DNA of 64,000 bases from Voacanga thouarsii (GCA_026120185.1 JANUWF010002022.1:62001-126000); one strand, 5' to 3'. Positions 23,128-35,706 are shown, counted from the first letter of the stretch. Notes: generated by a model not told the origin, from the sequence alone. A program made the numbers and translations.

Positions 23128-23138
23128 TAGTATTAGAC
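23128..23138 (+). other. Copia-2 PBS (initiator-Met type, mutated)
   Basis: TAGTATTAGAC compares with TGGTATCAGAG; two of the changes are G-to-A and C-to-T transitions. It sits at the LTR end at the same offset as the intact PBS of Copia-3 (55257-55267). Confidence 0.75.
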
Positions 23139-23454
23139 CGTGAAGCTTTGAATGGCTTTAGAAGCATGAATGTTAGTTAATAAAATTGGCCGAATAATCG
23201 TTTGATTAAATCCCTGTGAACCTTCGATGTTTTGGTATGGGATAGATGCTCTATACACCTCACAGTTGAGGTTTAGGAAGCTGCTATAATTTCATGTTTT
23301 ACATAGAAAAGCATGTAAACCAGAATTTAAAGGGTATAGGCACATGTTGGTTTATTTTTGTTTGAAATTTGTAACAAAGAAGACGCCTGAGGAAGTCACA
23401 AGATGAATTACAGATGCTTTCTAGAAAAAATTATAGAAGAAAAAATTGAAGAAG

Positions 23455-23705
23455 AAGGTCAAGCCGCTGCCCAAGCCGAGCCGAGCATAGCCTTGTCAGC
23501 CGTAGCTCGGATAGCCAGTAGCGAGGCCAAGAGCCCAAGTCCAGCCACGGCTTGCAAGCCGCAGCTGGGCCCAAGATCCACCTCGTCTTGGTAATTTGTA
23601 TAGCATCCTCCCCAGGATGCGGTCACGATTGCGACTGGGACTTTAGGGCAGCCCGCGGGTTGCATGTGGTGGACACCAGCTTGCGGTATCATGGTCCATG
23701 GACTT
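23455..23705 (+). other. GC-rich island in the Copia-2 leader
   Basis: A GC-rich stretch in an AT-rich leader, beginning about 330 bp after the PBS, with short inverted repeats such as GGTCCATGGAC (23692-23702) and GCCGAGCC/CAGCCG motifs. The Ala-rich ORFs on both strands are composition artefacts. Its sequence differs from the islands of Copia-1 and Copia-3 although the position matches. Confidence 0.7.
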
Positions 23706-23752
23706 TTCCATGAGCCATAATCCATTATGGCAGGTGTGCAAGACTAGAACAT

Positions 23753-25431
23753 TGAAAGAGCCTAAATTAGTTATATATTTTCTAGTTATTTAAAGCTATT
23801 TAGTGATACATTGTGTTCAATAACTGGTCATATTCTTCCATATTTGAGATTTTACCCTTGGAATGTTATTTTGTACATTATTTCAGATTTTAGGGGTAAA
23901 ATAAGACATCAATATCACAAAATAGAGTAGAGGCGATGCCGGCCAGGACAGGAGAACTGGCACTAGCCACGTGTTGCTGGCACGCACTTGTGTTCAATAA
24001 CTGGTCATATTTTTTCATATTTGAGATTTTACCCTTGGAATGTTATTTTCTGCATTATTTCATATTTTAGGGGTAAAATAAGACAAAAATATCACAAAAC
24101 AGAGTAGAGGCGACGCCGGCCAGGACAAGAGAACTGGCACTAGCCACGTGTTGTTGGCACGCACTTCAAGGTGATAAAAATCAATGGCACTGAACTGAAC
24201 TGAACCAGCACTGGCTGGGAGGCTAGAGGCGGAGCCAGCTACACTCTAGAAGGGTTGGCACAAAAATCAAGAAAAATCAATGAACGAACGGAGAAACAAA
24301 CCACAACTGGCGCCGGCCCTAAGTAGGACAAGCGGCGCCAACTATGCCCTGGTGCTAAGGCAGTACCTCAATTTTCGCACGTGTTTTTTGGCAATTTACT
24401 GAGTTTTAGTATTTTTCTACTTCTAGTAAGCCAAAAACCCTAGAGGAACGATTTTGGGCACTTCTAAAGCCTATAAATAGAGGGAAAACACAAGACAAAA
24501 GGGGAAATTCACAAATCAGAACAGTAAATCACTCAAATTAAAAGAGAAACTATTCAGTTCAAGGAGGATTGTACAAGGTCTACGAAGGAAGAAGAAGGAG
24601 GCTTGTCTATGAGTGCTTTCTTTTAACTTTGTTTTCTTTTTATTAATTATTTTATTGTAATTTGACATCGTTTTCGGTATTCATGATTTTTAGAGTTACT
24701 TTGATCTTTTGATTAATTGATTGTTATTCTTGGTATTTAATTACTTGTGCTAATTGCGAGATTAGTTGGGTGTTTCTTTCCATTATCTTGCTTGAAAAAG
24801 GAATTGATGGTGGTCTCAATTTATTAATTTCATATTTCTTGTCTCTTAACTTGCTTTAAAAAAGGGGTTAATTGCTAATAATTCTGTAATTGAAGGTAAA
24901 TTGATGTTTGCCAAAATATGGATTCATTGGTTAGTTTCATATTTTAAGTTTGCTAGAATATGGAGATTTAATCAAGAATTGTGTTTAATACATCTTTTGG
25001 GTGAATTAGTTGAGACAGAATATGTGATGCTAATTTGTCCAAAAGATAGTGATTTCATGGATTAAAAAAAAAAGTGAATCTATCTTAATCCTTCATGATG
25101 CTAAGAGAATAATTAGTTATGATAATGATTGGGTACTTTAAGATCATGTTGGCAAAATAATGTTTTGAGTTATATAATTCTCCATCCTTGACATGTATAT
25201 ATTCTTTTATTTTATTTTTTTCCCTCTTTATTAAGTCGATTAAACAATGAAAGAAAAGTGATTAAATTGTACTTGTTCCTTGAGGATCGATACTCATTCG
25301 AAACCTTATGCTATGCCTAATGATGAGTACGCTTGCTCATATGTGTAATTTAGGATTAACGTTTTAATTTAAATTTAATTGGGAATGTGCTAATTTTTAT
25401 ACGATTTTTATACCCAAATCTAAACACATCA
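23753..25431 (+). repeat. LARD-2 5' LTR with internal duplication
   Basis: Starts TGAAAGAGCCTAAATTAG (the canonical start is TGATAGGGCC) and ends AACACATCA. It is 1679 bp, longer than the 3' LTR because of a 177-bp tandem duplication. TATA box at 24472-24480. Confidence 0.92.
23811..24164 (+). repeat. 177-bp tandem duplication inside LARD-2 5' LTR
   Basis: Two adjacent copies (23811-23987 and 23988-24164), each from TTGTGTTCAATAACTGG to GCTGGCACGCAC (GTTGGCACGCAC in the second). The 3' LTR has a single copy, so the duplication arose after insertion or in one LTR only. Confidence 0.92.
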
Positions 25432-25437
25432 AGTTTT

Positions 25438-25455
25438 TGGCGCCGTTGCCGGGGA
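25438..25455 (+). other. Primer-binding site, tRNA-Asp type (LARD-2)
   Basis: TGGCGCCGTTGCCGGGGA lies six bases after the LTR end. It is an 18-base perfect complement, as I recall it, of the plant tRNA-Asp 3' end including the CCA tail. Confidence 0.92.
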
Positions 25456-26009
25456 ACAATATCAAGAAAGCTTGGATTTCATTGATTTAACTATGTTTAT
25501 ATGTTCATATGTCTATATGTAAATATGTAAATATGTATATATGTCCCTTGTATGGGTAAGTGCCATATTTTGTTGTTTGTATACCTACATTTTAATTTCA
25601 CTATATGTTGTAAATATGTACATAGGTAGATGCATGTTCGGAATAAGTAACTTGTCTTTGTCTATTTGTATATATTGAATATTTAGTTATTTAATTTTAC
25701 TAACCTAATGTTAATGTGGAATATGTGTAATCTTTGTATTTTGGATTGGATGATTTTTAGGTCTATAATTTTAAGTCAATAACAACTCTTCGTGTTTTTA
25801 GGTTTGGACTTTTGCGAACACGATATTTTAAACGAATTGAATTGAATTTATTATTTATTTCTTTATTTGCAATTTTTTTAATCTTAGTTTAATATTTAGT
25901 TTATGAATTCGTGGTCATGCATTCAATTAGGCTAGGTTTTTTTATAAAAATAAAAAAAATTTAAAAAAGAAAGAGCATTAGTGTCTTGGTAAAGTTACAA
26001 TCTTATAGT

Positions 26010-26837
26010 GATGTTTTTAGTGAGATGTCATTAGAAGCATTAGTGAAATCTTTTGTTGCCAATACAAATTCATCAGTTCAGGGGCATAAAGAAGCTTCCC
26101 AATGATTTTGCGATCAAAGTAAACAATTATCTAAGATTGTTGAGGAGACTCGTGAGTTCAGGCTAACCCGTACAATTAACCATGGAAAAAAAGAGAGGCT
26201 ATGAGGGATAATTGCATGATGTGGCAAGAGATGTATTTGATTCTACTCTATGTGCTCATAATTCTAATATTTCTTTGTCACATGATTTCTTAGGTTCCTC
26301 TCACTTCTTGGAGAACAATGGTCCCAATGATGATGTATGGAGTTTAACATACCTCAAGAAGTTAGATTTATCATTCATTTTAAGAAACCCTTTGAGAATG
26401 TGGATGAATTTTACCCTTCACCCCATTCAATGGGAGGTAACTTAGTTTTTGTAGAAGCATTGAAAATTAAGGATATCCCTGTCCCATCTTTAAGAACTCA
26501 AATACTAAGTTTAAAGGGGAATTTTAATTGTAAAAATTCTTTTGAAGAGTTAATTAGTGATTTCAAAGTTGCTGCATCCGTTAGATACCATGTGCACTCA
26601 TATGTTGAAAAAGATATTTATGTGTCTAAAGGAATGTTAGAGAATGAGGGTTATGTGCTTTGCTTTGCTGAGACAAATCATTTTCATGAACCCTCCATTT
26701 TTCAAAATCCTACATTCTTTCTACATTCATTATGCCTATCTTCTACTTGGAGCTTTAATCTCTTTTCCAAAGGTTTGATGAGGAAGCATAATGAATGGAA
26801 AGAGTTTGTATCTTTATTTTATGTTTGGTTTTGTTAA
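26010..26837 (+). pseudogene. LARD internal reading frame, unknown function (LARD-2 copy)
   Basis: Collinear with 1792-2513. The N-terminal part (ALVKSFVANTNSSVQ at about 26037) has a stop and shifts frame near 26190 in a run of A. The central segment is open from 26212 (SHDFLGSSHFLENN), and the last 140 codons continue in another frame from 26337, with YPSPHSMGGNLVFVEALK, KGNFNCKNSFEELI, VRYHVHSYVEKDIYVSKG and RKHNEWKEFVSLF near the end. It extends about 50 residues further than the LARD-1 frame, which stops at 2511-2513. I recognise no family. At least two frame breaks exclude a functional product from this copy. Confidence 0.5.
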
Positions 26838-28577
26838 GTATTTTGTTTTCCCTCCCCAAATAAGAAAAACATTTTCCATCTTAAGTGTGGGGGAGTGAGT
26901 CGTGTCTTTATTTGTTTTGTTAGGATTTTTCTTTCATTTTACATACTTTTCTTTTTTGTCCTATTTTCTTTACTTTTTTGTTTATTTTTCTTTTCTAGTT
27001 TTTATCCTTTGGTGTGTTTCTTTTGTATTTTTCTTTTTAGGTACTTCAACAATGCTCCTTTCTACTGGAATTCAACTCTTTTGTAGGAGAATGTACAATG
27101 CAATGGAAGTATTTTCTTTCTTCTCTTTTCCCCATTAGTTTTGGTCCCGTGGCGATATTCCCTTGTTCTATTTGTTTTGCCATTGAGGATAATGTCTAGT
27201 TTAAGTATGGGGGGAGTGATTAGAATGTGAATTCTTCTATTCTTCATTCTTCTTAAAATTCTTTAGCTAATTTTTCGAAATTTTTCTGATTTTTTAAGCT
27301 TTCAAGATGTATTTTTAATGCATGTCTTTGTGCTAAATCATAGAGCATATGTTCTATATCATTTGTGGCTTATGCATGACTTTTTGCATGCACTAGGACT
27401 AAGTAGTTCTTTATCAAATGCTTTACATTGTTCTTAAACCTGTTTTTATGCTAAATTCATTGAGCATTCTAAAACTTACTTGAATACCTCTTGAGGGGAA
27501 ATAAGAAAAACATTCATGATTGAACTTAGGGATGACGGTAATAGGCCTTTTTTGAATAGTTTGAGCTTTTCAAGCCTACCTATTTTATATTATCCCTAGT
27601 GCCTATTTTGAGCCTAAATTGTTAATTTCTTTCTTAGAACCCATTATCATACTTTGTCCATTACTTCTTTCTGAGAGTTTGATAATTCTTCCGAATCTTT
27701 GATTGCTCTTGATGGAGGAAAGTACAAGTAGACAAATTGTGAGGAAAAATACTTATGTAAAGGTGATGACTTATTACTTTCAGTCATGCATCATGTGTTG
27801 AGATGGAATTGTGAAAGGAGAAAAGAGGAGGAAAAAGAAAGAGTGAACAAACAGCTACCAGAAAAGGTTGAAAAAAAATAATAAACTGAAAAGAAAACAA
27901 AAGCAGCATTTGAAAAGAAAAGCTGAAAGAAAAAGAAAAGAAAGAGCACATGAAGAAAGCTGGAACAAAAATTGCCGAAATTTTTTATGATCTTGAGCAA
28001 TATGAATGATGAGTTAAGAATAATTGAGGAAAAGAATGCAAGATTTGCGTGAACTGTACTATGATTGCCATACAAGGTTATGGGTTTTTGATTGATTTTG
28101 GGATAGGCGATCAAGAAAAGTTTGGAATCTATTGGTACGTTTTGTTTATCCTTTTCTTGCAAACTCTCATCTTCTTTGATATTTGATTTCCTATATCTTT
28201 CATTTGACGAGCTACATTACAAACCCTTTGGCCTTACATTACAAGCTTAAAAGTCCTATTTGACCTAAGTAGAATCATGATATGTCTTGGACTAGTGGAG
28301 AGAGTGTATGAAAAGTAAGCTTATGGAATGCATATTTATTTTGAACTAAATTCTTTCCAATGGTTTGAGAATGATGTTAAGTATTAGGATGGTTCTACTA
28401 GTCATTATTCACTTACACAAGTCTAGCATTTGTCATAAAAGGTATATAGCATATGTTTTGTTGTCTTGAATAAAGAAAGCATTACAGATATTGTTTTGAA
28501 ATTGATTGAGTGATTTTTTTTTTTAAAACTTGTATTTTTCCTACTTATATTTGATACTTTGCTTGAGGACAAGCAAA

Positions 28578-28597
28578 GACCTAAGTGCAGGGGAATG
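28578..28597 (+). other. Polypurine tract before LARD-2 3' LTR
   Basis: GACCTAAGTGCAGGGGAATG immediately precedes TGATAGGGCC, the 3' LTR start, and matches the LARD-1 tract. Confidence 0.75.
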
Positions 28598-30129
28598 TGA
28601 TAGGGCCTAAATTAGTCATATATTTCCTAGTTATTTGAGGTTATTTTGTGATACATTTTGTTCAATAACTGGTCATATTCCTTCATATTTGAGATTTTAC
28701 TCTTGGAAAGATATTTTATGCATTATTTCATATTTTAGGAGTAAAATAAGACAAAAATATAGCAAAACAGAGTAGAGGCAGCGCTGGCAACGCCGACAAT
28801 GTGTTGTTGGCACGCACTTTAAGGTGACAAAAAATCGGTGAAACAGAGCAGAACAGAACTGAACCAGCACCGGCTAGGAGGCTAGAGATGGGGCCGACTG
28901 CACTCTAGAAGGGTTAGCACGAAAATCAAGAAAAATCAATGAATGAACAGAGAAACAAACCACAACCGGCGCCGGCCCTAAGCAGAGCAGGACAGGCGAC
29001 GCTGGCTGTGCCCTGCTGTTGCGGAAGTACCTCAATTTTCACACGCTTTTTTTGGCAATTTGCTAAGTTTTAGTATTTTCCTACTTCTTGTCGGCCAAAA
29101 AACCTAGAGGAACGATTTTAGGAACTTCTAAAGCCTATAAATAGAGGGAAAACACAAGATAAAAGGGGGAATTCACATATCAGAACAGCAAATCACTCAA
29201 ATTAAAGGAGGAATTCCTCAATTCAAGAAGGATTGTACAAGAAGGTCTATGAAGGAAGAAGGAGGAAGCTTGTCTATGAGTACTTTCTTTTAACTTTGTC
29301 TTCTTTTTCTTGAACAATGATGTATTAATTATTTTATTATAATTTAACATTGTTTTCGGTATTCATGATTTTTAGAGTTACTTTGATCTTTTGATTAATT
29401 GATTGTTATTCTGGGTATTTAATTACTTGTGCTAATTATAAGATTAGTTGGTGGTTTCTTTCCTTCAACTTGCTTGAAAAAAGGGATTGATGATAGTCCT
29501 AATTTATTAATTTCATATTTGTTGTCTCTTAACTTGCTTGAAAAAAGGATTAATTGCTAAGAACTGGGTAATTGAAGGTTAATTGATGTCTGCCAGAATA
29601 TGGATTCATTGGTTAGTTTCATGTTTTAAGTTTGCCAGAATATGGAGATTTAATCAAGGATTTTGTTTAGTGCATCTTTTGGATGAATTAGTCAAGATTA
29701 AATATGTGATGCTAATTTGTCTAGAAGATAATGGTTTCATATATTGAAAAAGAAGTGAATCTATCTTAATCCTTCATGATTCCAAGAGAATAATTAGTTA
29801 TGATAATGATTGGGCACTTTAAGATCATGTTTGTCAAAATAATGGTTTAAGTTACATAATTCTCCATCCTTGACATGTATATATTCTTTTCTTTTCTTTT
29901 ATTTTCCTTTTTATTTTTTTCCACTTTATTGAGTCAGTTAAACAATGAAAGAAAAGTGATTAAAGCATACTTGTTCCTTGAGGATCGATACCTGTTTGAA
30001 ACCCTATGCTATGCCTAATAATGAGTACGCTTGCTCATATGTACAATTTGGGCTTAACATTTTAATTTAAACTTGATTGGGAATGTGCTTATTTTTATAC
30101 AATTTTTATACCCAAATCTAAACACATCA
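28598..30129 (+). repeat. LARD-2 3' LTR
   Basis: 1532 bp, TGATAGGGCC...ACACATCA, with a TATA box at 29136-29144. It is collinear with the 5' LTR apart from the 177-bp duplication and scattered changes. Confidence 0.93.
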
Positions 30130-30803
30130 AACATTATTTATGGTCAAATAAAAACTTGAGATCAAAATATCTAGAAAGTTTTAATGGAAATTTTTTGAAA
30201 TTATTAAAATTAATCCATGGAAAATTTTCTCAAAGGGTATAAGCCTTGATGTAAAAATTTTTATGGGTTTAGATATTTTATTTTAAGTTAAAAGAGAACT
30301 TAATTGAAATTTTTCAAAGGATATTTTTCCAAGAAACCCTTGTTTTAAAAACTAAGTGGGAGAGAAGCTCCAACGGCCCTATGGCTTCCATCACGATCCT
30401 CATTAGAGATTATAGGTCTCCTCACATCATCCTTCGAGTGAACCCGTAAAGGATAGAGATACCACAAGGATCTAGAACTAATGGAAAGAAGTAACTAATA
30501 ACTCGGGACATATACTATGATCTGCCAACCCACGTTGGATGTTATAGTGCAAGGCATGGCCATAAAAAATGAGAACAAATGGCCATCCCCTCGATGGAAA
30601 TTAATTTGCAGTAGTTAACACAATTAGCTTAGAAAACTGTTAATCTTTCCAAGAAGCTATGTTAGTTTTCCTAAGAGCCAAATTTATCATGTTAAAGATA
30701 ATAGTGATGGGGTTAACTATTATCACTTTAATATGAGGATAAAGTGCACAAATTTTTTTTTTATTTTTCACAAAGATTTTTTTTTATTTTCAAATTTTCT
30801 GAA
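30130..30803 (+). other. Copia-2 leader, distal part
   Basis: Non-coding sequence between LARD-2 and the gag start. It aligns with the Copia-1 (10170-10922) and Copia-3 (53460-54130) leaders, for example AAGTGGGAGAG, GGCTTCCATCA and TTAGAGATT. No other feature seen. Confidence 0.75.
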
Positions 30804-31572
30804 ATGGTTAGTAGAGGTTCTTTTAGTCCCTTAGCTATTATTCTCTGTGAGAATAAGCTAACAGGCCTTAGCTATATGGATTGGAAAAAGATCTTGGACA
30901 TAATACTCACAGCCAAGGAGTATAACTATGTCTTCTACGAAACCTGCCCTGTTATCGAAGAGGGTTCCACCAATGAGGAGCGAGAGGCTGAAAAAGTATG
31001 GAAGAATGCTGACGAGATGGTGCGATATATATGTTAGCCTCCACAACTAATGTGCTCCAATCTAAACATGAGCACATGACAACTACGTACGATATAAGCA
31101 CATCATTAGCTATAATGTTCGCAGATAAGAGTCTGCCCAAAAAGAAAGAGGCTCTTCAAACAATCATAAACACTAAGACAGCTGAGAGAGCATCAGTCAT
31201 AGAGTATAAGCTCAAAATGATGGTTGCTTTCGAGGAAGCGGAAGCCTTGGGATTGTCCTTAACTTCAAGAGTCAAGTGGACATGATTCTCGAATCTTTGC
31301 CAGGCTCTTTTACTCAGTTCAAATTGAACTACAACATGAACAAATTAAACATGGGTTTAATTGAGTTAATGAAAAAGCTCCAGGTGGTGGAAAAGGTTAT
31401 GAAGCCTCAAGCAAGGGCTATAATATCTTCTTCTTCAAGAACTAGATCCAAGCCCAAAAAATTCAAGAAGAAGAAGGGTAATGCAGTGCACCAACCCAAG
31501 TCCCAACCCAAAGAAAAACCTAAGGGCAAATGTTTCAAGTGTGGGGAAAAGGGACACTGAAAAAAGGAGTGT
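30804..31572 (+). pseudogene. Copia-2 gag pseudogene
   Basis: Starts at the ATG at 30804 (MVSRGSFSPLAIILCENK). The conserved Trp that is a stop in the other two copies is intact here (YMDWKK, near 30877). A one-base deletion near 31025 and another frame change near 31262 split it into three pieces (to 31037; 31031-31285; 31276-31560). The C-terminal basic region is followed by a zinc knuckle, CFKCGEKGH then a TGA and KKEC (31531-31572), where the stop falls inside the CCHC motif. In a functional element this protein forms the virus-like particle and binds RNA. Confidence 0.85.
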
Positions 31573-34221
31573 CTAGATCTTCAAGTTAAGAAAACCCCCA
31601 TAGGTAATGTTTTCTATCTAGAGTCTTTATCAATGGTTGGACTAACTTCCACTTGGATTGTTTATTCAAGAGCCACTGATCACATCTGTAACTCCTTACA
31701 GGGGTTTAGAAAGATTAGAATACTCCAAAATGGGTGAACATAGACTACGCGTGGGAAATAGAGTATAAGTTTGGGTCCTTACAATAGAAGATTTAGAACT
31801 TTGTTTTTTTTTTTTTTTTGGAAATAGAATAGTTATAGTAAAGGATATTTTATTTATTCTTGTATTTAGATAGAATTTAGTTTCAGTTGCAAAATTAATA
31901 AATCAAGGATATTCTATTTCTTTTCATTCTGGTATAACTATTAATGGAAATCTAGAAGTTTTATGTACTGAGCACATGTATGAAAATCTATTATTTATTA
32001 ATTCTATTAATAATCAATTAAATAATTCTCAATTTAAACCTTTAAATAGGAAGAGAAAGATCAATATCAATGACTCATATCTTTGGTATCTAAGGTTGGG
32101 TCACATTAACTCAACCAGGATTCAGAAGTTAGTCCATGATTGACCTTTGGGCTCATTGAGATTAGAAAGTTGGTCTGAGTGTGAATCCTATTTTATGGAA
32201 AAAATGACCAAAAGGTCCTTTACCCAAAAAGCAGATAGAGCCAAGGAAACACTGAGTCTTGTTCACACTAATGAGTGTGGTCCTTTATCTATACCAGCAA
32301 GAGAGGGGTTTAAGTACTTTATCATCTTCATGGATAATTATACTAGGTATGGTATGTTTATCTAATGAGATGCAAGTTTGACTCTTTTGAAAAGTTCAAA
32401 GAGTTTAAGGCTGAAGAGGAGCATTAGACAGGTAAACTAATCAAGACCTTACAATCGGATCGTGGTAGAGAATATCTCCTTAGTGAATTCAAGAACAACA
32501 TGGTACATCATGGGATAGTATCCCAACTCTCTGCACTGAGAATATCCCAATAGAATGGAGTAACTGAGAGAAGGAATGACATTGTTGGAAATGGTCGAAA
32601 GCATTATGTCTCGTGCTACTCTTCTAATGTCTTTTTGGGGATATGCCCTAGAAACGTCGGCATACATTCTAAACTTAGTGCCTTCCAAGTCAGTACTTAG
32701 GACACCCTATGAGATGTGGAGTTGATGTAAACTAAGTCTAAATCATCTCAAGATATTAGGTTGTCCAGCTTATGTACTGATCAAGGGAGATAAGTTAGAA
32801 CCAAGATCAGAATTATACTATTTTGTTAGGTGTCCAAAAGGTACAAAAGGTGGTTACTTTTATCATCCTAAAGAGCAAAATGTACTTGTAAGTACCAATG
32901 CTAGATACTTGGAGAATAATCAAAGCACATCCACTAAAGGTTCAACAAGGTTGGAACTCGAGGAGAGGTTATCTTCTTAATCAACTTCTTCTAACCTGAT
33001 TATAAAACAAAAAGAGGCACAACCTCATGAACCTGTACAAATGGAGCCTCGCCATAGTGAGATGATATCTAGGATTCTAAAAAGATGGACTGGAGAGATT
33101 TTTGACCTAGTCTCCGATTAACAGGAACAAAATCCTCGATTAACAGGAACAAAATCCCGCTAGATACGAGGAGGCTATTACTAATGCCAATGCAAACCTA
33201 TAGCATAAAGCAATAAAAGCTGAGATTGAGTCTATGTACTTCAATTAGGTTTGGAATCTTATAGTTTCACCTGAAGGGATAATGGGTATACAAGAGGAAG
33301 AGGGGAGTGGATGGGAAGGTAGAAATCTTCAAAGCTAAGCTTGTGGTGAAAGGGTATACTCAGAAAGAATGTATCGATTATGAGAAAATAGCTTCCCTAG
33401 TAGCCACGCTTAAGTCCATCCACATCCTTCTTGCCATTGCATGTCATTATAACTACAAGATATGGCAAATGGATGTCAAGACGGCATTTCTAAATAGCCA
33501 CCTTAGTAAAAACATCTATATGTTCCAACTAGAAAGCTTTATTGCTGAAGGACAGGAGCATATGGTTTGTAAGCTTAAGAAATCCATTTGTGGACTTAAA
33601 CAGGCATTCAGAGTATGGAATATTAATTTTGATAAGACTATAAAATCTTACAATTTCATTCAAAATGAGGTTGAACCATGTGTATACAAGAAATTAGAAG
33701 GCATAAACATGGTTTTTCTTGTACTATATGTGGATGATATTCTACTAATTGGGAATGATATAGTGACACTGTCATCTACTAAGCTTTATCTATCTAGTCA
33801 ATTTAGTATGAAGGACTTGGATGAAAATAGTTACATTCTCAGGATAAAGCTTCTTAGAAATAGAAAACAGAGAATGTTAAGATTATCTCAAGCTATATAC
33901 ATTGACAAAATGCTAGCCAAGATCAGCACGGACTTATGTAAAGGAGCGTTGATCCCTTAAAGATATGGGTTGTCTTTTTCTTCAAAGGACTGTCCAAAGT
34001 CTAAAAAAAAAAAGATAAAATGAGTAGGATTCCCTATGCTTTAGCTGTGGAAAGTCTCATGTACACCATGCAGTATACTAGGCCAAATATCTGCTTTATC
34101 GTAAGTTTAGTTAGAAGATATCAGTCAAACCTGGGAGAGGTTTATTGGTAAGCTGTAAAGTATATTTTCAAGTATATACGAGAAATTATATGCTAGTTTA
34201 TAGGGTTGATGACTTGGTTCT
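31573..34221 (+). pseudogene. Copia-2 pol pseudogene: protease, integrase, RT
   Basis: In order: protease with the active site changed (YSRATDHIC at about 31667, expected DSGATDHIC); GAG-pre-integrase (LRLGHINSTRIQKLVHD, about 32091-32140); integrase core with the first catalytic Asp changed (VHTNECGPLS, about 32260) and QSDRGREYLLSEF (about 32455-32490); RT as the longest clean frame, 33307-33960, with WQMDVKTAFLNSHLSKNIY, CGLKQAFRVWNINFDK and the catalytic YVDD at 33726-33737. The RNase H domain starts after 33960 and is cut at 34221 by the solo LTR. Stops and frameshifts are frequent. Confidence 0.88.
33116..33159 (+). repeat. Short tandem duplication inside Copia-2 pol
   Basis: CGATTAACAGGAACAAAATC occurs twice in direct succession. 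The sequence lies in the region between integrase and RT, and the duplication is absent from Copia-3. Confidence 0.85.
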
Positions 34222-35701
34222 TGATAGGACCTAAATTGGTTATACTTTGCTTAGTTATTTGAGACTCTTTTGTAATACATTTTGTGAAATAACTGGTCAT
34301 ATTCTTTTATATTTGAGATTTTACCCTTGGAAATGTATTTTGGTCATTACTTTAGGATTTTGGGTAAAATAAAGTAAAACCGTCGTGAAGCAGAGCAGAG
34401 GAGGCGCCGGCTGCAAGGCTGGAACCGGCGCCGGCTGCACTCAGGAACGTATACATACAATTCGGAGAAAAATCGGCGGACGAGTGGAGAAACAGAACTA
34501 AGGCGGCACCGGCTTTGAAAGACCAAGACGGCGCTGGCTGTGGTCTATCCCTGAGGCGGTGCTGCATCTTTCTACGCATTTTTGGAAATCTGAAGAGTTT
34601 TAGCAGCTTCCAACTTCTACTCGGCCAAGAACTTTGTACCTACGAGTTTATGCACCTCTTAAGCCTATAAATAGATGGAAAACGCAAGGGAAAAGGGGAG
34701 AATTCATCAATCATCATAGAAAATTACTCAATCCAAGGAGAATTCATTGATCATCATACAAAATCACTCAGTCCAAGGAGGAATTCTTCAAGTTCAAGGA
34801 GGGTTGTACAAGAAGGTTTTCAAAGGAAGAAGAAGGAGGCTTGTCTATGAGTTCTTTATTTTACTTTGTTTTCTTTTTCTTCAACAATGATATGTTAATT
34901 GTTTTATTGTAATTCGACATTGTTTTAGATATTCATGATTTCTAGAGTTATTTGATCTTTTGATTAATTGGTTATTATTCTTGGTATTCAATTACTTATG
35001 CTTATTACGAGATTAGTAGTTGATTCTATCCATTGACTTGCTGGACCAAAGGCGGTTGATGGGTGTTTCGATTTATTAGTTTCATATTCTGTTGGCAATT
35101 GACTTGTTGGACCAAAGGGGGTTGATTGTTTAAGAACTGGTAATTGAATATTAATTGATGTCTTCCGAGACCAAGGGTTCATTGATTAATTTCATGTTAT
35201 AAATTCACCGAGACCAAGGCAATTTAATTAAGTATTGTGTTTAATGCGTCTTTTAGATGAATTAGTTGAGACAGACCAAGTGATTCTAATTTATCTAGGA
35301 GATAGTGATTTCATGGATTGACCATCAAAGTGAGTCTACCTTCATTCTTCATGGTGCCAAGAGAATGATTGGTTATAATAATGGTTAAGTTCTTTAAGAT
35401 CATGTTTGTCTAAACAATGGCTTGAGCTACATAAATCTATATCCTTGACATATACATATGTTTATTTTCTTTTTAATTTTCTTTTATTTATTTTTCACTT
35501 TATCGAGTCGGTTAAACAGTGAAAGAAGGGTTATTAATGTCTACTTGTTCCTTAAGGATCGATACTCATTTTAACCCTATGCTCAGTTAATGATGAGTAC
35601 GCTTGCTCATATATGTGATTTGGGTTTAACATTTTAATTTGAACTTGATTGGGAATATGCTTAGTTTTGTATGATTTTTATACCCAAGTCTGAACGCATC
35701 A
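34222..35701 (+). mobile_element. Solo LTR of the LARD family in Copia-2 RNase H
   Basis: Starts TGATAGGACC and ends AACGCATCA, 1480 bp, with perfect TSD GTTCT at 34217-34221 and 35702-35706. It contains the GC-rich block (34397-34570, several GGCGCC) and a TATA box at 34666-34674. It interrupts the RNase H coding region, which resumes directly after the TSD. Confidence 0.95.
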
Positions 35702-35706
35702 GTTCT

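Larger units (their letters stand above)
23753..30129 (+). mobile_element. LARD-2: complete non-autonomous LTR element in the Copia-2 leader
   Basis: 5' LTR 23753-25431, PBS 25438, internal region, PPT, 3' LTR 28598-30129. The perfect TSD AACAT lies at 23748-23752 and 30130-30134. Its internal region is collinear with LARD-1 (unknown reading frame, purine-rich tract, PPT-like motifs) but clearly diverged. There is no pol. The Copia-2 leader continues on both sides. Confidence 0.93.

Noticed and set aside
23403..23725. Ala-rich ORFs on both strands
   Set aside because: They follow from the GC-rich leader island of Copia-2; no start context, no homologue in the other copia copies.
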